From Pararhizobium gei (GTDB lineage Bacteria > Pseudomonadota > Alphaproteobacteria > Rhizobiales > Rhizobiaceae), in NCBI RefSeq assembly GCF_029223885.1, contig NZ_CP119410.1:186001-250000 (forward strand): a stretch of 64,000 nucleotides of DNA. Direction: 5' to 3'. The translations under genes were made by a program, and so were the position numbers. This document shows, piece after piece, positions 9,045 through 16,878 of the stretch (its first letter is position 1; each line of letters begins with the position of its first letter). The notes below the pieces were generated by a model. The model was not told the origin of the DNA. It saw only the letters and a list, made by a program, of their open reading frames with translations, and ran no database searches.

Positions 9045-10088
9045 TCAGAGATTTCCGCCGCTGGCATTCCCGGTGCTGCTGTTTCCCTTGATCGGACCAC
9101 CCAATGTGGCCTTGAACCACTCGACCACCCGGTCGATGATCGGCGGCTGATACCAGGTGAGATCGCCATGACCTGCGCCCTCGACAAGAACGTACTCAAC
9201 CTTGTCGCCCTTCTTCTTCAGGGCCTCAAAGAGCTGCACGCTCTGGAGGGGCGAAACGAGCGTGTCGGCGCTTCCATGCATGATGAGGAACGGCGGCTTG
9301 CTGCCTTCGACATGGCCCATGGGACTTGCCTGTAAGGCCTTCTCGGGGTCGCTACCGATCGATGCACCGGGGAAATCCCCAAACGCCGTGCCGTTCACCA
9401 GCAGCGCCTCGGTCACCGCCGGTGATTGATGCACCTTTGCGATATCATCCGGAAAGCCGTCGCCAATTTCCAGAAGGTTCGAGATCCCGTACATCGTCAC
9501 GGCCGCCTGGACGTCGGAGGATTTGTCAAGAAACTGCCCCTTGTCGAAGCTCTTCTCGCCATTCGTCATGCCCATCATCTGCGACACATATCCGCCGGCG
9601 GAATCCCCGAGCACGCCGATGCGGGCAGGATCGATACCGTATTCGTCCGCATGTTTGCGCAGATAGCGGATCGCAGCCTTACCGTCCTCGACGAGAGCTG
9701 GATACTTGTTCGGAACCGTGCGGTATTGCGCAGCCGCGACCACGAAGCCCGCCTTGGCGAGCGGCATGCGTAGGTCTATGAACTTCTCATGATCCGCCGA
9801 GATAAAGCCGCCGCCCGGAAAATAGACAATCGCCGGTTTCAGATCTTTGGTCCGCGGCACGAGCAGCGACATTTCAAGCTGGGTGACGGCTCGAACTTGC
9901 TTGATTTGCGTAAAAACCACGCCGCTGATCTCATCGATCTGGCCTTGTGTTTTTTCGACGCGGACAACCTGCGCGCCCTCTGCGTAGCCCGGAAGCGAGG
10001 TTTTATCGTCAGCTTGAACAAGACTGCTGGCCACTGTGGTTGCTCCCCAAAACAAGGTGCCAAGAAGTATCTTCTGCTTCGTCTTCAT
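9045..10088 (-). CDS. secreted alpha/beta hydrolase (esterase/lipase of the BD-FAE type)
   Basis: A 347-residue hydrolase with an N-terminal signal peptide (about residues 1-26, cleavage likely near VQA-DD), so the enzyme probably acts in the periplasm. The oxyanion motif YFPGGGF is at 89-95 and the nucleophile GDSAGG carries Ser163. Asp275 (HGSADTLVSP) and His307 (GAGHGD) complete the triad. The architecture matches acetyl-xylan or feruloyl esterase-like carboxylesterases. It stands alone: the next gene on the same strand is a LysR gene 97 bases upstream, and an operon is uncertain. The natural ester substrate cannot be deduced. Confidence 0.8.
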   Translation of the reverse strand: MKTKQKILLGTLFWGATTVASSLVQADDKTSLPGYAEGAQVVRVEKTQGQIDEISGVVFTQIKQVRAVTQLEMSLLVPRTKDLKPAIVYFPGGGFISADHEKFIDLRMPLAKAGFVVAAAQYRTVPNKYPALVEDGKAAIRYLRKHADEYGIDPARIGVLGDSAGGYVSQMMGMTNGEKSFDKGQFLDKSSDVQAAVTMYGISNLLEIGDGFPDDIAKVHQSPAVTEALLVNGTAFGDFPGASIGSDPEKALQASPMGHVEGSKPPFLIMHGSADTLVSPLQSVQLFEALKKKGDKVEYVLVEGAGHGDLTWYQPPIIDRVVEWFKATLGGPIKGNSSTGNASGGNL

Positions 10089-10184
10089 TTCGATTTTTTC
10101 CTACGGATGGGATTAGATCACGCCTTAGACGGTGGTTGGTACATTGCATATCAAGAGCCCGCACGTCCGGCGGCTACGTTACGC

Positions 10185-11102
10185 TCACGCCGGCTTTCGC
10201 TTGGATGCGCTTTCGACGGTCGTCCAGAACTTCTCGGCCAACTCCGTCATCCGCGATCGGGATCGGATCAGCACGATCTTGACCGGCACCATCCACTTCT
10301 CGTCGCCGGCGATTGCGAGCTTTCCTTCAGGCTCCAGCTCGGAACTGGCAAGGCTGCTTGGTATCCAGGCAACGCCTTTCCCTTCCAATGCCAACGCTTT
10401 CAAGACCATTGCCAAATGGGATGTGAACACACGAGCGAGATGCAGTTCGCTCCCCACGTGGGGCAGATTGGCGGCCAAGATTCGCCCCATTCCTGATTTC
10501 TCGTCGAACGAAATATGTGCGACCGGATCCGATGGCGTGCCTGGCAGCTTGTAAATCGGCGCTCCCTTGTCATTCTTCTGCGCAACCGGGAGAAGGACGT
10601 CGCTGGCAAGTTCCATGTACTTGAAGTCTGCGTCATGCAGACGAATTCCGCTGTTCGGATGGAAGTGGCAGAGCAGAAACTGGGCTCGGCCTTCTGCCAT
10701 CATCCTCTCGCACTCGTTCATATTATCCGAAAGGAGCCGGATCGGGACGGTCGCCACCGACGAGCCCAGACTTTGGACCCAACCCGGGAAAAAGGTGAAG
10801 GACAATGCATGCGTCGCCGCAAACGTTAGGGTGGCGGTCGCAGCCCGTTCGTGGCTCAAGTCCTGAACGGCCCGTTCGATTCTTTGAAGAATATCGTTTG
10901 CGGCATCGAGCATGATTTCGCCGGCGGGCGTAATCCTGATGCGGTGTGTCGAACGGTCGACCAGAACCGATCCGCTCCAATCTTCAAAAGCCTTTATCCG
11001 TCGACCAAAAGCGGGCTGGGTGATGTTGCGCAGCTCCGCTGCCCTCGAGAAATTGAGGGTGTCGGCGAGTGCTCGCAAGTCCAAAAGCCAGGCAGTATCC
11101 AT
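10185..11102 (-). CDS. LysR family regulator of the tartrate island
   Basis: A 305-residue LysR-type regulator. The N-terminal helix-turn-helix reads DLRALADTLNFSRAAELRNI and continues TQPAFGRRIKAFEDWSG. It is a somewhat divergent member: the usual Q-P-A-L-S is replaced by Q-P-A-F-G. The effector domain follows. It is transcribed away from tctC across a 121-base gap holding an operator-like palindrome (11128-11148). Related sites stand before the D-tartrate dehydratase gene, so this protein is the probable regulator of both units. The effector is inferred to be tartrate or a breakdown product. Confidence 0.85.
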   Translation of the reverse strand: MDTAWLLDLRALADTLNFSRAAELRNITQPAFGRRIKAFEDWSGSVLVDRSTHRIRITPAGEIMLDAANDILQRIERAVQDLSHERAATATLTFAATHALSFTFFPGWVQSLGSSVATVPIRLLSDNMNECERMMAEGRAQFLLCHFHPNSGIRLHDADFKYMELASDVLLPVAQKNDKGAPIYKLPGTPSDPVAHISFDEKSGMGRILAANLPHVGSELHLARVFTSHLAMVLKALALEGKGVAWIPSSLASSELEPEGKLAIAGDEKWMVPVKIVLIRSRSRMTELAEKFWTTVESASKRKPA

Positions 11103-11127
11103 CTCATTCTCTCACTTCCGGCACCAA

Positions 11128-11148
11128 TTGAAGCCGAAACGGCATTGG
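11128..11148. promoter_or_regulatory. operator-like site 1 of the tartrate island
   Basis: The site begins TTGAAGCCGAAACGGCAT and contains the inverted repeat GCCG-AAA-CGGC. It lies between the divergent LysR and tctC genes. Eighteen of its 21 bases recur in the same order at 15351-15371, and its core recurs at 15474-15486 upstream of tarD. Confidence 0.55.
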
Positions 11149-11223
11149 ACCGTCAATCGCTTGTTCGCGAATGTTGCGTTGAGGAGTGCCGTTGTTGGAG
11201 ACGACGGCAAATGGGAGGAAGAA

Positions 11224-12189
11224 ATGAAGTTACTACCGATCATAGCGGCCTTTACGCTATCAGTCACCTCGGTTTTTGCGGCCGATTACCCAGAGCGCAA
11301 CATATTCATGGTGGTTCCCTACGCAGCGGGCGGGCCAACCGATACCATTGCCCGGCTGACCGCAGACGCCATGTCGAAGTCTCTCGGCAAGCAGATCGTC
11401 GTGGAGAACGTTGCGGGCGCAGGTGGAACGATCGGTGCCCGGCGCGTGGCGGACGCCGACCCCGACGGTTACACCATCCTCGTCCATCATATCGGAATGG
11501 CGACCGCACCAGCCCTCTACAGACAGCTACCCTACAAACCGACGGAAGCTTTCGAATCGATCGGCCTCGTCAGCGACGCCGCGATGACGGTGATTGCGCG
11601 CAATGAGTTCCCGGCTTCGACGTTTCAGGAACTCGTCGCCTACATCAAGCAGAACGGTAACAAGGTAACCTATGCCCATGCCGGGATCGGAGCCGCGTCC
11701 CACCTCTGCGGCACGTTGTTCATGTCAACAATCGGAACCCAGATGACGACCGTTCCGTACAAGGGAAACGGCCCGATCATGACGGATTTGCTCGGCGGCC
11801 AGATCGATATGACCTGTGACCAGGCGACGAACACGGTCGGTCCGATCACGCAGAAGCAGGTGAAGGCATATGCGATCACCAGCGATGCACGGGCTGCCAC
11901 GCTGCCCGACGTGCCGACGACCACCGAGGCCGGATTGCCTGAATTCAAAGTCGGGGTCTGGCATGGCGTCTACGCGCCCAAGGGCACTCCGAAAGAAGTC
12001 CTGGACAAGCTGACGACGGCACTCCAGGCCGCAATGGAAGACGCTACCTTGAAAGAACGCTTCGCGCAGATCGCCACCATGCCTGCGACGAAGGAGCAGG
12101 CGACCCAGGAGGCGCTTCGTACGAAGCTCGATTCCGAAATCAAGCGGTGGGATCCGATCATCAAGGCTGCCGGTCAGTTCGCAGATTAA
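11224..12189 (+). CDS. tctC: tripartite tricarboxylate transporter substrate-binding protein (TctC/Bug family)
   Basis: A periplasmic binding protein of 321 residues, typical for the Bug/TctC family. The signal peptide covers residues 1-19, with cleavage expected after SVFA before ADYPER. The mature protein shows the family landmarks VVPYAAGGPTDTIAR, VENVAGAGGTIGA and VPYKGNGPIMTDLLGGQID. It should capture a carboxylate in the periplasm and deliver it to the TctAB permease encoded downstream. The longer frame beginning near 10912 is rejected because the ATG at 11224 follows GGAGGAAGAA and starts a perfect signal peptide. Given the neighbours the ligand is probably tartrate. Confidence 0.9.
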   Translation: MKLLPIIAAFTLSVTSVFAADYPERNIFMVVPYAAGGPTDTIARLTADAMSKSLGKQIVVENVAGAGGTIGARRVADADPDGYTILVHHIGMATAPALYRQLPYKPTEAFESIGLVSDAAMTVIARNEFPASTFQELVAYIKQNGNKVTYAHAGIGAASHLCGTLFMSTIGTQMTTVPYKGNGPIMTDLLGGQIDMTCDQATNTVGPITQKQVKAYAITSDARAATLPDVPTTTEAGLPEFKVGVWHGVYAPKGTPKEVLDKLTTALQAAMEDATLKERFAQIATMPATKEQATQEALRTKLDSEIKRWDPIIKAAGQFAD

Positions 12190-12197
12190 CGGTGATG

Positions 12198-12229
12198 GTT
12201 CGACTGCGGGGTAAAGCCCGCAGTCGAAC
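12198..12229 (+). terminator. intercistronic hairpin between tctC and tctB
   Basis: A perfect 13-base-pair stem (GTTCGACTGCGGG and its complement) with a six-base loop sits between tctC and tctB. No T run follows. Such hairpins after binding-protein genes usually stabilize the upstream mRNA or reduce read-through, so that binding protein exceeds permease. The function here is inferred. Confidence 0.7.
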
Positions 12230-12240
12230 GGAGGGCTTCC

Positions 12241-12693
12241 ATGGATATCAAGAATATTGCCGCCTCCGGCACGCTGCTGGCTGTCGGGATCGGGTTCGGC
12301 ATATCATCCATATTTACAATGGATGTCGGATCCGCGCTCAGAATGGGCCCGGGCTATTTCCCTCTGATCCTGTCGATCGTCATCACGGTGATCGGCATCG
12401 CCATCGGCATAAAGGCCCTCAGGGACACTGAAGGCTTTCACCCGCAGATCGCACCCTTGCGGGCTCTGGCCGCCATCATCATCGCGCCGATCCTGTTCGG
12501 CCTGACCGTCCGTGGCCTGGGGTTTGTGCCAGCGGTTGCGCTCACCTCGTTGTCCGCGGCAACAGCGGCGACCGGGCAAAGGCCGCTCGTCGTTCTCGCC
12601 ATCACGCTCGGCATTACCGTGTTCTGTCTCGGCGTCTTCTATTATGGCCTCGGGCTGCCCGTCCGTCTTATCGGCCCCTGGTTGGGAGTTTAG
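12241..12693 (+). CDS. tctB: tripartite tricarboxylate transporter small membrane subunit (TctB family)
   Basis: A 150-residue protein with four predicted membrane helices, matching TctB size and topology. The region GSALRMGPGYFPLILSIVIT contains the G-P-x-x-F-P motif typical of the family. TctB partners with the large permease TctA to make the membrane part of a proton- or sodium-coupled carboxylate importer fed by TctC. It is preceded by GGAGGG and ends three bases before tctA, so translation of the two is probably coupled. Confidence 0.85.
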   Translation: MDIKNIAASGTLLAVGIGFGISSIFTMDVGSALRMGPGYFPLILSIVITVIGIAIGIKALRDTEGFHPQIAPLRALAAIIIAPILFGLTVRGLGFVPAVALTSLSAATAATGQRPLVVLAITLGITVFCLGVFYYGLGLPVRLIGPWLGV

Positions 12694-12696
12694 GCT

Positions 12697-14205
12697 ATGA
12701 TGGACCTCATCGGAAATCTCGGGCTCGGCCTGAGCGCCGCGCTGACGCCCTACAATATTCTCTTTTGCTTCGTTGGCACGCTGCTCGGAACGCTGGTCGG
12801 CGTTCTGCCGGGGATAGGTCCGACGGCAACGATCGCCATGCTCCTGCCGATCACCCTGTCGCTTTCGCCCGAAACATCCCTGATCATGCTTGCCGGCATC
12901 TACTACGGCGCACAGTACGGCGGCTCGACGACGGCAATTCTGATCAATCTGCCGGGCGAATCCTCGTCGGCCGTGACGGCCCTGGATGGATACCAGATGG
13001 CACGGCAGGGGAGGGCCGGGCCGGCGCTTGCGGCCGCGGCGTTGAGTTCCTTCTTTGCCGGCACCATCGCGACGGTGGTTGTGGCCGCCCTCGCACCGCC
13101 CTTGACCTCGATCGCTTTGAAATTCGGCTCGCCCGAATATTTCGGGCTGATGGTGCTGGGTCTTGCCGCTTCCATCGTTCTTGCGCGCGGATCGGTGTTG
13201 AAAACGATCGCCATGGTGTCGATGGGCCTCGTCTTCGGACTTGTCGGAACCGACATCAATACCGGAGCGATGCGCTTCACGCTTGGTCGACCGGAACTGG
13301 CAGACGGATTGAATTTCGTGGCCGTCGCCGTCGGTCTTTTCGGCATCGCAGAAATCCTGCGAAACCTGGAGACGACGATCGAGCGGACCTCCGTTATCAG
13401 CCGTGTGGCAGGCCTCTGGCCAAGTCGTGCAGATTTCAGGGCTATGATCGGTCCAGCGTGCCGGGGCACTTTGCTCGGATCGGCTCTCGGCGTTCTTCCG
13501 GGCGGCGGCGCGATCCTGGCGTCGTTTGCGTCCTATGCGCTTGAGAAGAAAATCTCCAAGACGCCGGAGCGATTTGGCCAAGGAGCGATCGAGGGTGTGG
13601 CGGGGCCGGAGGCCGCGAACAACGCCGGGGCGCAGACCTCGTTCATTCCCATGCTGACCCTTGGCGTGCCGGCCAATCCCGTCATGGCGCTGATGATCGG
13701 CGCGATGATCATCCAGGGGATCGTGCCGGGACCACAGGTTGCAACTGAGCAACCCGTTTTGTTTTGGGGCCTCATCGCCTCGATGTGGATCGGCAACCTG
13801 CTTCTGGTCATCCTCAATTTGCCTCTAATAGGCTTGTGGGTTAAGCTTCTGACCGTTCCCTACACGGTGCTCTTTCCGGCCATCCTCGCCTTCGCCTCCA
13901 TCGGCGTCTACAGCGTGAACTCCAACACGTTCGATCTCTATGTGATGGCAGCGTTCGGTGTGTTTGGCTACGCTCTGTCGAAGCTGGATTTCGAGCCTGC
14001 GCCCATGCTGCTGGGCTTCGTCCTCGGGCCCCTGCTGGAGGAGCATCTGCGCAGGGCGATGACGATTTCGCACGGCGACGTTTCCGTCTTCTTTACCCGG
14101 CCCATCAGCGCAGGACTTCTGACGGTTGCCCTCATCGTGCTGATTGTCGCCTTTCTTCCTAACATCGCGAGACGTCGCAAACAGGTCTTCGTCGAGGAAG
14201 ACTGA
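12697..14205 (+). CDS. tctA: tripartite tricarboxylate transporter large permease (TctA family)
   Basis: A 502-residue polytopic membrane protein, the normal TctA length with about 11-12 helices. Conserved family stretches are visible: GTLLGTLVGVLPGIGPTATI near residues 28-47, YYGAQYGGSTTAILINLPGE near 68-87, and a second G-x-L-P-G-x-G segment, LGVLPGGGAILASF, near 264-277. It is the translocating subunit of the TTT transporter encoded by tctCBA. The gene is 12 bases upstream of tartrate dehydrogenase on the same strand, which ties transport to catabolism. Confidence 0.92.
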   Translation: MMDLIGNLGLGLSAALTPYNILFCFVGTLLGTLVGVLPGIGPTATIAMLLPITLSLSPETSLIMLAGIYYGAQYGGSTTAILINLPGESSSAVTALDGYQMARQGRAGPALAAAALSSFFAGTIATVVVAALAPPLTSIALKFGSPEYFGLMVLGLAASIVLARGSVLKTIAMVSMGLVFGLVGTDINTGAMRFTLGRPELADGLNFVAVAVGLFGIAEILRNLETTIERTSVISRVAGLWPSRADFRAMIGPACRGTLLGSALGVLPGGGAILASFASYALEKKISKTPERFGQGAIEGVAGPEAANNAGAQTSFIPMLTLGVPANPVMALMIGAMIIQGIVPGPQVATEQPVLFWGLIASMWIGNLLLVILNLPLIGLWVKLLTVPYTVLFPAILAFASIGVYSVNSNTFDLYVMAAFGVFGYALSKLDFEPAPMLLGFVLGPLLEEHLRRAMTISHGDVSVFFTRPISAGLLTVALIVLIVAFLPNIARRRKQVFVEED

Positions 14206-14217
14206 TAGAATTGGAGC

Positions 14218-15306
14218 ATGACTTTGGAAAAAAGAACCAACCGCATACACAAGATCGCTTCCATCGCCGGTGACGGCATCGGCAAGGAAGTCGTTCCCGA
14301 AGGCCTCCGGGTTCTTGAAGCGGCGTCGAAGAAGTTCGGCTTCGAGCTCCAGATCGACACCTTCGACTTTGCCTCCTGCGACTACTACGTGAAGCACGGC
14401 CAAATGATGCCGGAGGACTGGAAGGCGCAGATCGGCAGCCATGATGCCATCTTCTTCGGCGCAGTCGGCTGGCCAGAGATCGTTCCCGACCATATCTCGC
14501 TCTGGGGCTCGCTCATCCGGTTCCGGCGCGAGTTCGACCAGTATGTCAGTCTGAGGCCCGTGCGGTTGATGCCGGGCGTGACCTCGCCGCTGGCCGGGCG
14601 TGGTCCAGGGGACATCGATTTCTACGTCGTCCGTGAAAACACCGAGGGCGAATATTCATCGGTCGGCGGGCGCATTTTCCCGGGAACCGAGCGGGAAACG
14701 GTTCTCCAGGAAACGGTGATGACGCGCATCGGCGTCGATCGGATCCTGAAATTCGCCTTCGATCTCGCGCAGACGCGCCCCCGCAAGCGGCTGACCTCCG
14801 CCACCAAGTCGAACGGTATCTCCATCTCGATGCCCTATTGGGACGAGAGGGTCGAGGAGATGGCGAAGTCCTATCCGGATATCGCCTGGGACAAATACCA
14901 TATCGATATTCTCTGCGCCCATTTTGTTCTCAATCCCGATCGCTTCGACGTGGTTGTGGCATCAAACCTGTTCGGCGACATCCTGTCTGATCTGGGACCG
15001 GCCTGCACCGGTACGATCGGCATCGCGCCGTCGGGAAACATCAACCCGGAGCGGAAATTCCCCTCTTTGTTCGAGCCCGTCCACGGATCGGCGCCGGACA
15101 TCGCAGGACAGGGCGTTGCCAATCCGATCGGCCAGATATGGTCGGCCGCGATGATGCTGGAACATCTTGGAGAGTATGACGCCAGCGCAGCCGTGATGGC
15201 TGGCATCGAGACCGTTCTCGCGGACCAAAGGCTGCGGACACGCGACCTTGGCGGAAGCGCGGATACCGTCACCTGCGGAACTGCCGTCGCGGAGACTCTT
15301 GGATGA
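14218..15306 (+). CDS. ttuC: tartrate dehydrogenase / isopropylmalate dehydrogenase family
   Basis: A 362-residue beta-decarboxylating dehydrogenase of the isocitrate/isopropylmalate superfamily, closest in look to tartrate dehydrogenase/decarboxylase (TtuC/DmlA). It oxidizes tartrate or D-malate with NAD and a divalent metal. Visible motifs are VRENTEGEYSSVGGRIF (residues 138-154), K197 in TSATKSNG, and the metal-binding aspartates D254 and D258 in SNLFGDILSDLG. It also has the nucleotide-binding EPVHGSAPDIAGQG. It follows tctA by 12 bases as the fourth gene of the tctCBA operon. Substrate assignment to tartrate rests on the transporter and the nearby D-tartrate dehydratase; D-malate is an alternative. 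Confidence 0.85.
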   Translation: MTLEKRTNRIHKIASIAGDGIGKEVVPEGLRVLEAASKKFGFELQIDTFDFASCDYYVKHGQMMPEDWKAQIGSHDAIFFGAVGWPEIVPDHISLWGSLIRFRREFDQYVSLRPVRLMPGVTSPLAGRGPGDIDFYVVRENTEGEYSSVGGRIFPGTERETVLQETVMTRIGVDRILKFAFDLAQTRPRKRLTSATKSNGISISMPYWDERVEEMAKSYPDIAWDKYHIDILCAHFVLNPDRFDVVVASNLFGDILSDLGPACTGTIGIAPSGNINPERKFPSLFEPVHGSAPDIAGQGVANPIGQIWSAAMMLEHLGEYDASAAVMAGIETVLADQRLRTRDLGGSADTVTCGTAVAETLG

Positions 15307-15350
15307 CATGACCGGCTTAGGTAATGAGTGCGCCGGCAGGTAACCACTAT

Positions 15351-15371
15351 TTGAAGCCAAAGCGGCATAGG
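15351..15371. promoter_or_regulatory. operator-like site 2 of the tartrate island
   Basis: It begins TTGAAGCCAAAGCGGCAT and matches 18 of 21 bases of the site at 11128-11148 upstream of tctC. It lies in the 318-base gap between ttuC and tarD. No gene is seen in that gap; it appears to be a promoter region for tarD. Confidence 0.45.
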
Positions 15372-15473
15372 CGGCAATCATTGCTGTGGAGCCGGATAGA
15401 GCCGGTGCAGTCAGTTCCCCTTGTTTCTGCCGCATATTCTTCATTCCATTTCGTCGAACTGTGAGAGATGCCA

Positions 15474-15486
15474 TGCCGAAACGGCA
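15474..15486. promoter_or_regulatory. operator-like site 3, perfect T-N11-A palindrome
   Basis: TGCCGAAACGGCA is a perfect palindrome with a three-base centre and fits the LysR T-N11-A rule. It shares the 12-base core GCCGAAACGGCA with site 1 at 11133-11144. It lies about 140 bases upstream of tarD, consistent with a second promoter under the same LysR regulator. Confidence 0.55.
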
Positions 15487-15624
15487 CTAATACAAATCGT
15501 CAGAGCATTGGAATGTGCGGCTACCCCCGGCTACCAAGGCTTTAGTCCTCTCGTCTGATCGCTACGAAGGTGCGGCAGAGAGGCCACATTCGCTACCTAC
15601 CTAAAAACTGAACGGGAGATCCAA

Positions 15625-16788
15625 ATGCGTATCGTCGACGTCTGCGAAGTCACCAAGCCCATCGCTTCGCCCATCCGCAATGCCTATATCGACTTCTCGA
15701 AGATGACAGCCAGCCTCGTCGCCGTCGTCACCGATGTCGTCAGGGACGGTCGCCGCGTCGTCGGCTATGGCTTCAACTCGAACGGTCGTTATGGCCAGGG
15801 TGGCCTTATCCGCGAACGGTTCAAGGACCGTATTCTCGAAGCCGATCCGGCAGACCTGATCAACGACATCGGCACAAATCTCGACCCGCACAAGATCTGG
15901 GCGAAAATGATGATGAACGAAAAGCCCGGCGGTCATGGCGAGCGGTCGGTCGCCGTTGGCACCATCGACATGGCGATCTGGGATGCGGTCGCCAAGATCG
16001 AGGGCAAGCCGCTCTTTCGCCATCTCGCCGACATGAAGGGCCGGGAAGCCAACCCGAAGGTCTTCGTCTATGCCGCCGGCGGCTACTACTACCCAGGCAA
16101 GGACAACAGCGCGCTGCGCAAGGAAATGCGCGGCTATCTCGACCGCGGCTACAATGTCGTGAAAATGAAGATCGGCGGCGCCTCCATTGACGAAGACCGC
16201 GGCCGCATCGAATCCGTCCTGGAGGAAATCGGCTCGCAGGCGAAGCTTGCAGTGGATGCAAACGGTCGCTTCGATCTGGAGACCGGCATCGCCTATGCCA
16301 AGATGCTCCGCGACTACCCGCTCTTCTGGTACGAGGAAATCGGCGACCCGCTGGACTATTCGCTGCAGGCGGCGATCTCCGAATTCTACGATGGCCCGAT
16401 GGCGACCGGCGAAAACCTCTTCTCCCACCAGGATGCCCGCAACCTGCTGCGCCACGGCGGCATGCGGCCCGACCGTGACTTCCTGCAGTTCGACTGCGCG
16501 CTTTCGTACGGTCTCGTCGAGTACCTTCGCACGCTCGACGTGCTGCGCCAGTTCGGCTGGTCGCCGTCGCGCTGCATCCCGCATGGCGGTCACCAGATGT
16601 CGCTCAACATCGCCGCTGGCCTCGGGCTGGGCGGTAACGAGAGCTATCCGGATCTGTTCCAGCCCTATGGCGGCTTCCCGGACGGCGTGAAGGTCATCGA
16701 CGGCCACATCACCATGCCGGAACTGCCGGGCATCGGCTTCGAAGGCAAGTCCGACCTGATCAAGGTCATGCGTGAACTCGCCGAGTAG
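15625..16788 (+). CDS. tarD: D(-)-tartrate dehydratase (enolase superfamily)
   Basis: A 387-residue enolase-superfamily enzyme. It would dehydrate D-tartrate to oxaloacetate. The K-x-K motif gives K180 and K182 (VVKMKIGG), the metal ligands are D211, E237 and E263, and the general acid/base His is H320 (CIPHGGHQ). From memory these positions are offset by two from the catalytic residues described for the characterized Bradyrhizobium D-tartrate dehydratase (K184, D213, E239, E265, H322), and the length is nearly the same. The start is supported by GGGAGA before the ATG. It has its own upstream region with two operator-like sites and is followed by a strong terminator. Confidence 0.88.
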   Translation: MRIVDVCEVTKPIASPIRNAYIDFSKMTASLVAVVTDVVRDGRRVVGYGFNSNGRYGQGGLIRERFKDRILEADPADLINDIGTNLDPHKIWAKMMMNEKPGGHGERSVAVGTIDMAIWDAVAKIEGKPLFRHLADMKGREANPKVFVYAAGGYYYPGKDNSALRKEMRGYLDRGYNVVKMKIGGASIDEDRGRIESVLEEIGSQAKLAVDANGRFDLETGIAYAKMLRDYPLFWYEEIGDPLDYSLQAAISEFYDGPMATGENLFSHQDARNLLRHGGMRPDRDFLQFDCALSYGLVEYLRTLDVLRQFGWSPSRCIPHGGHQMSLNIAAGLGLGGNESYPDLFQPYGGFPDGVKVIDGHITMPELPGIGFEGKSDLIKVMRELAE

Positions 16789-16797
16789 TGGTGTCGT

Positions 16798-16834
16798 GCG
16801 TCGGGAGCGTTCATGAAGCTCCCGACGCTTTTTC
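16798..16834 (+). terminator. intrinsic terminator after tarD
   Basis: An 11-base-pair perfect stem (GCGTCGGGAGC and its complement, nine-base loop) is followed directly by TTTTTCTT. It closes the tartrate island before the convergent monooxygenase gene. Confidence 0.9.
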
Positions 16835-16878
16835 TTAGACTGATACGCAGCGCGATCTGGCGCGCACCTATTTTCCGT

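Noticed and set aside
12304..13752. 482-codon minus-strand frame
   Set aside because: Exactly opposite the tctB and tctA membrane proteins; composition is the typical His/Arg/Asp/Gly-rich shadow.
15307..15624. Minus-strand frame (about 15310-15474) as a small gene
   Set aside because: The region holds two operator-like sites and no clear ribosome binding site; it is better explained as the tarD promoter region.
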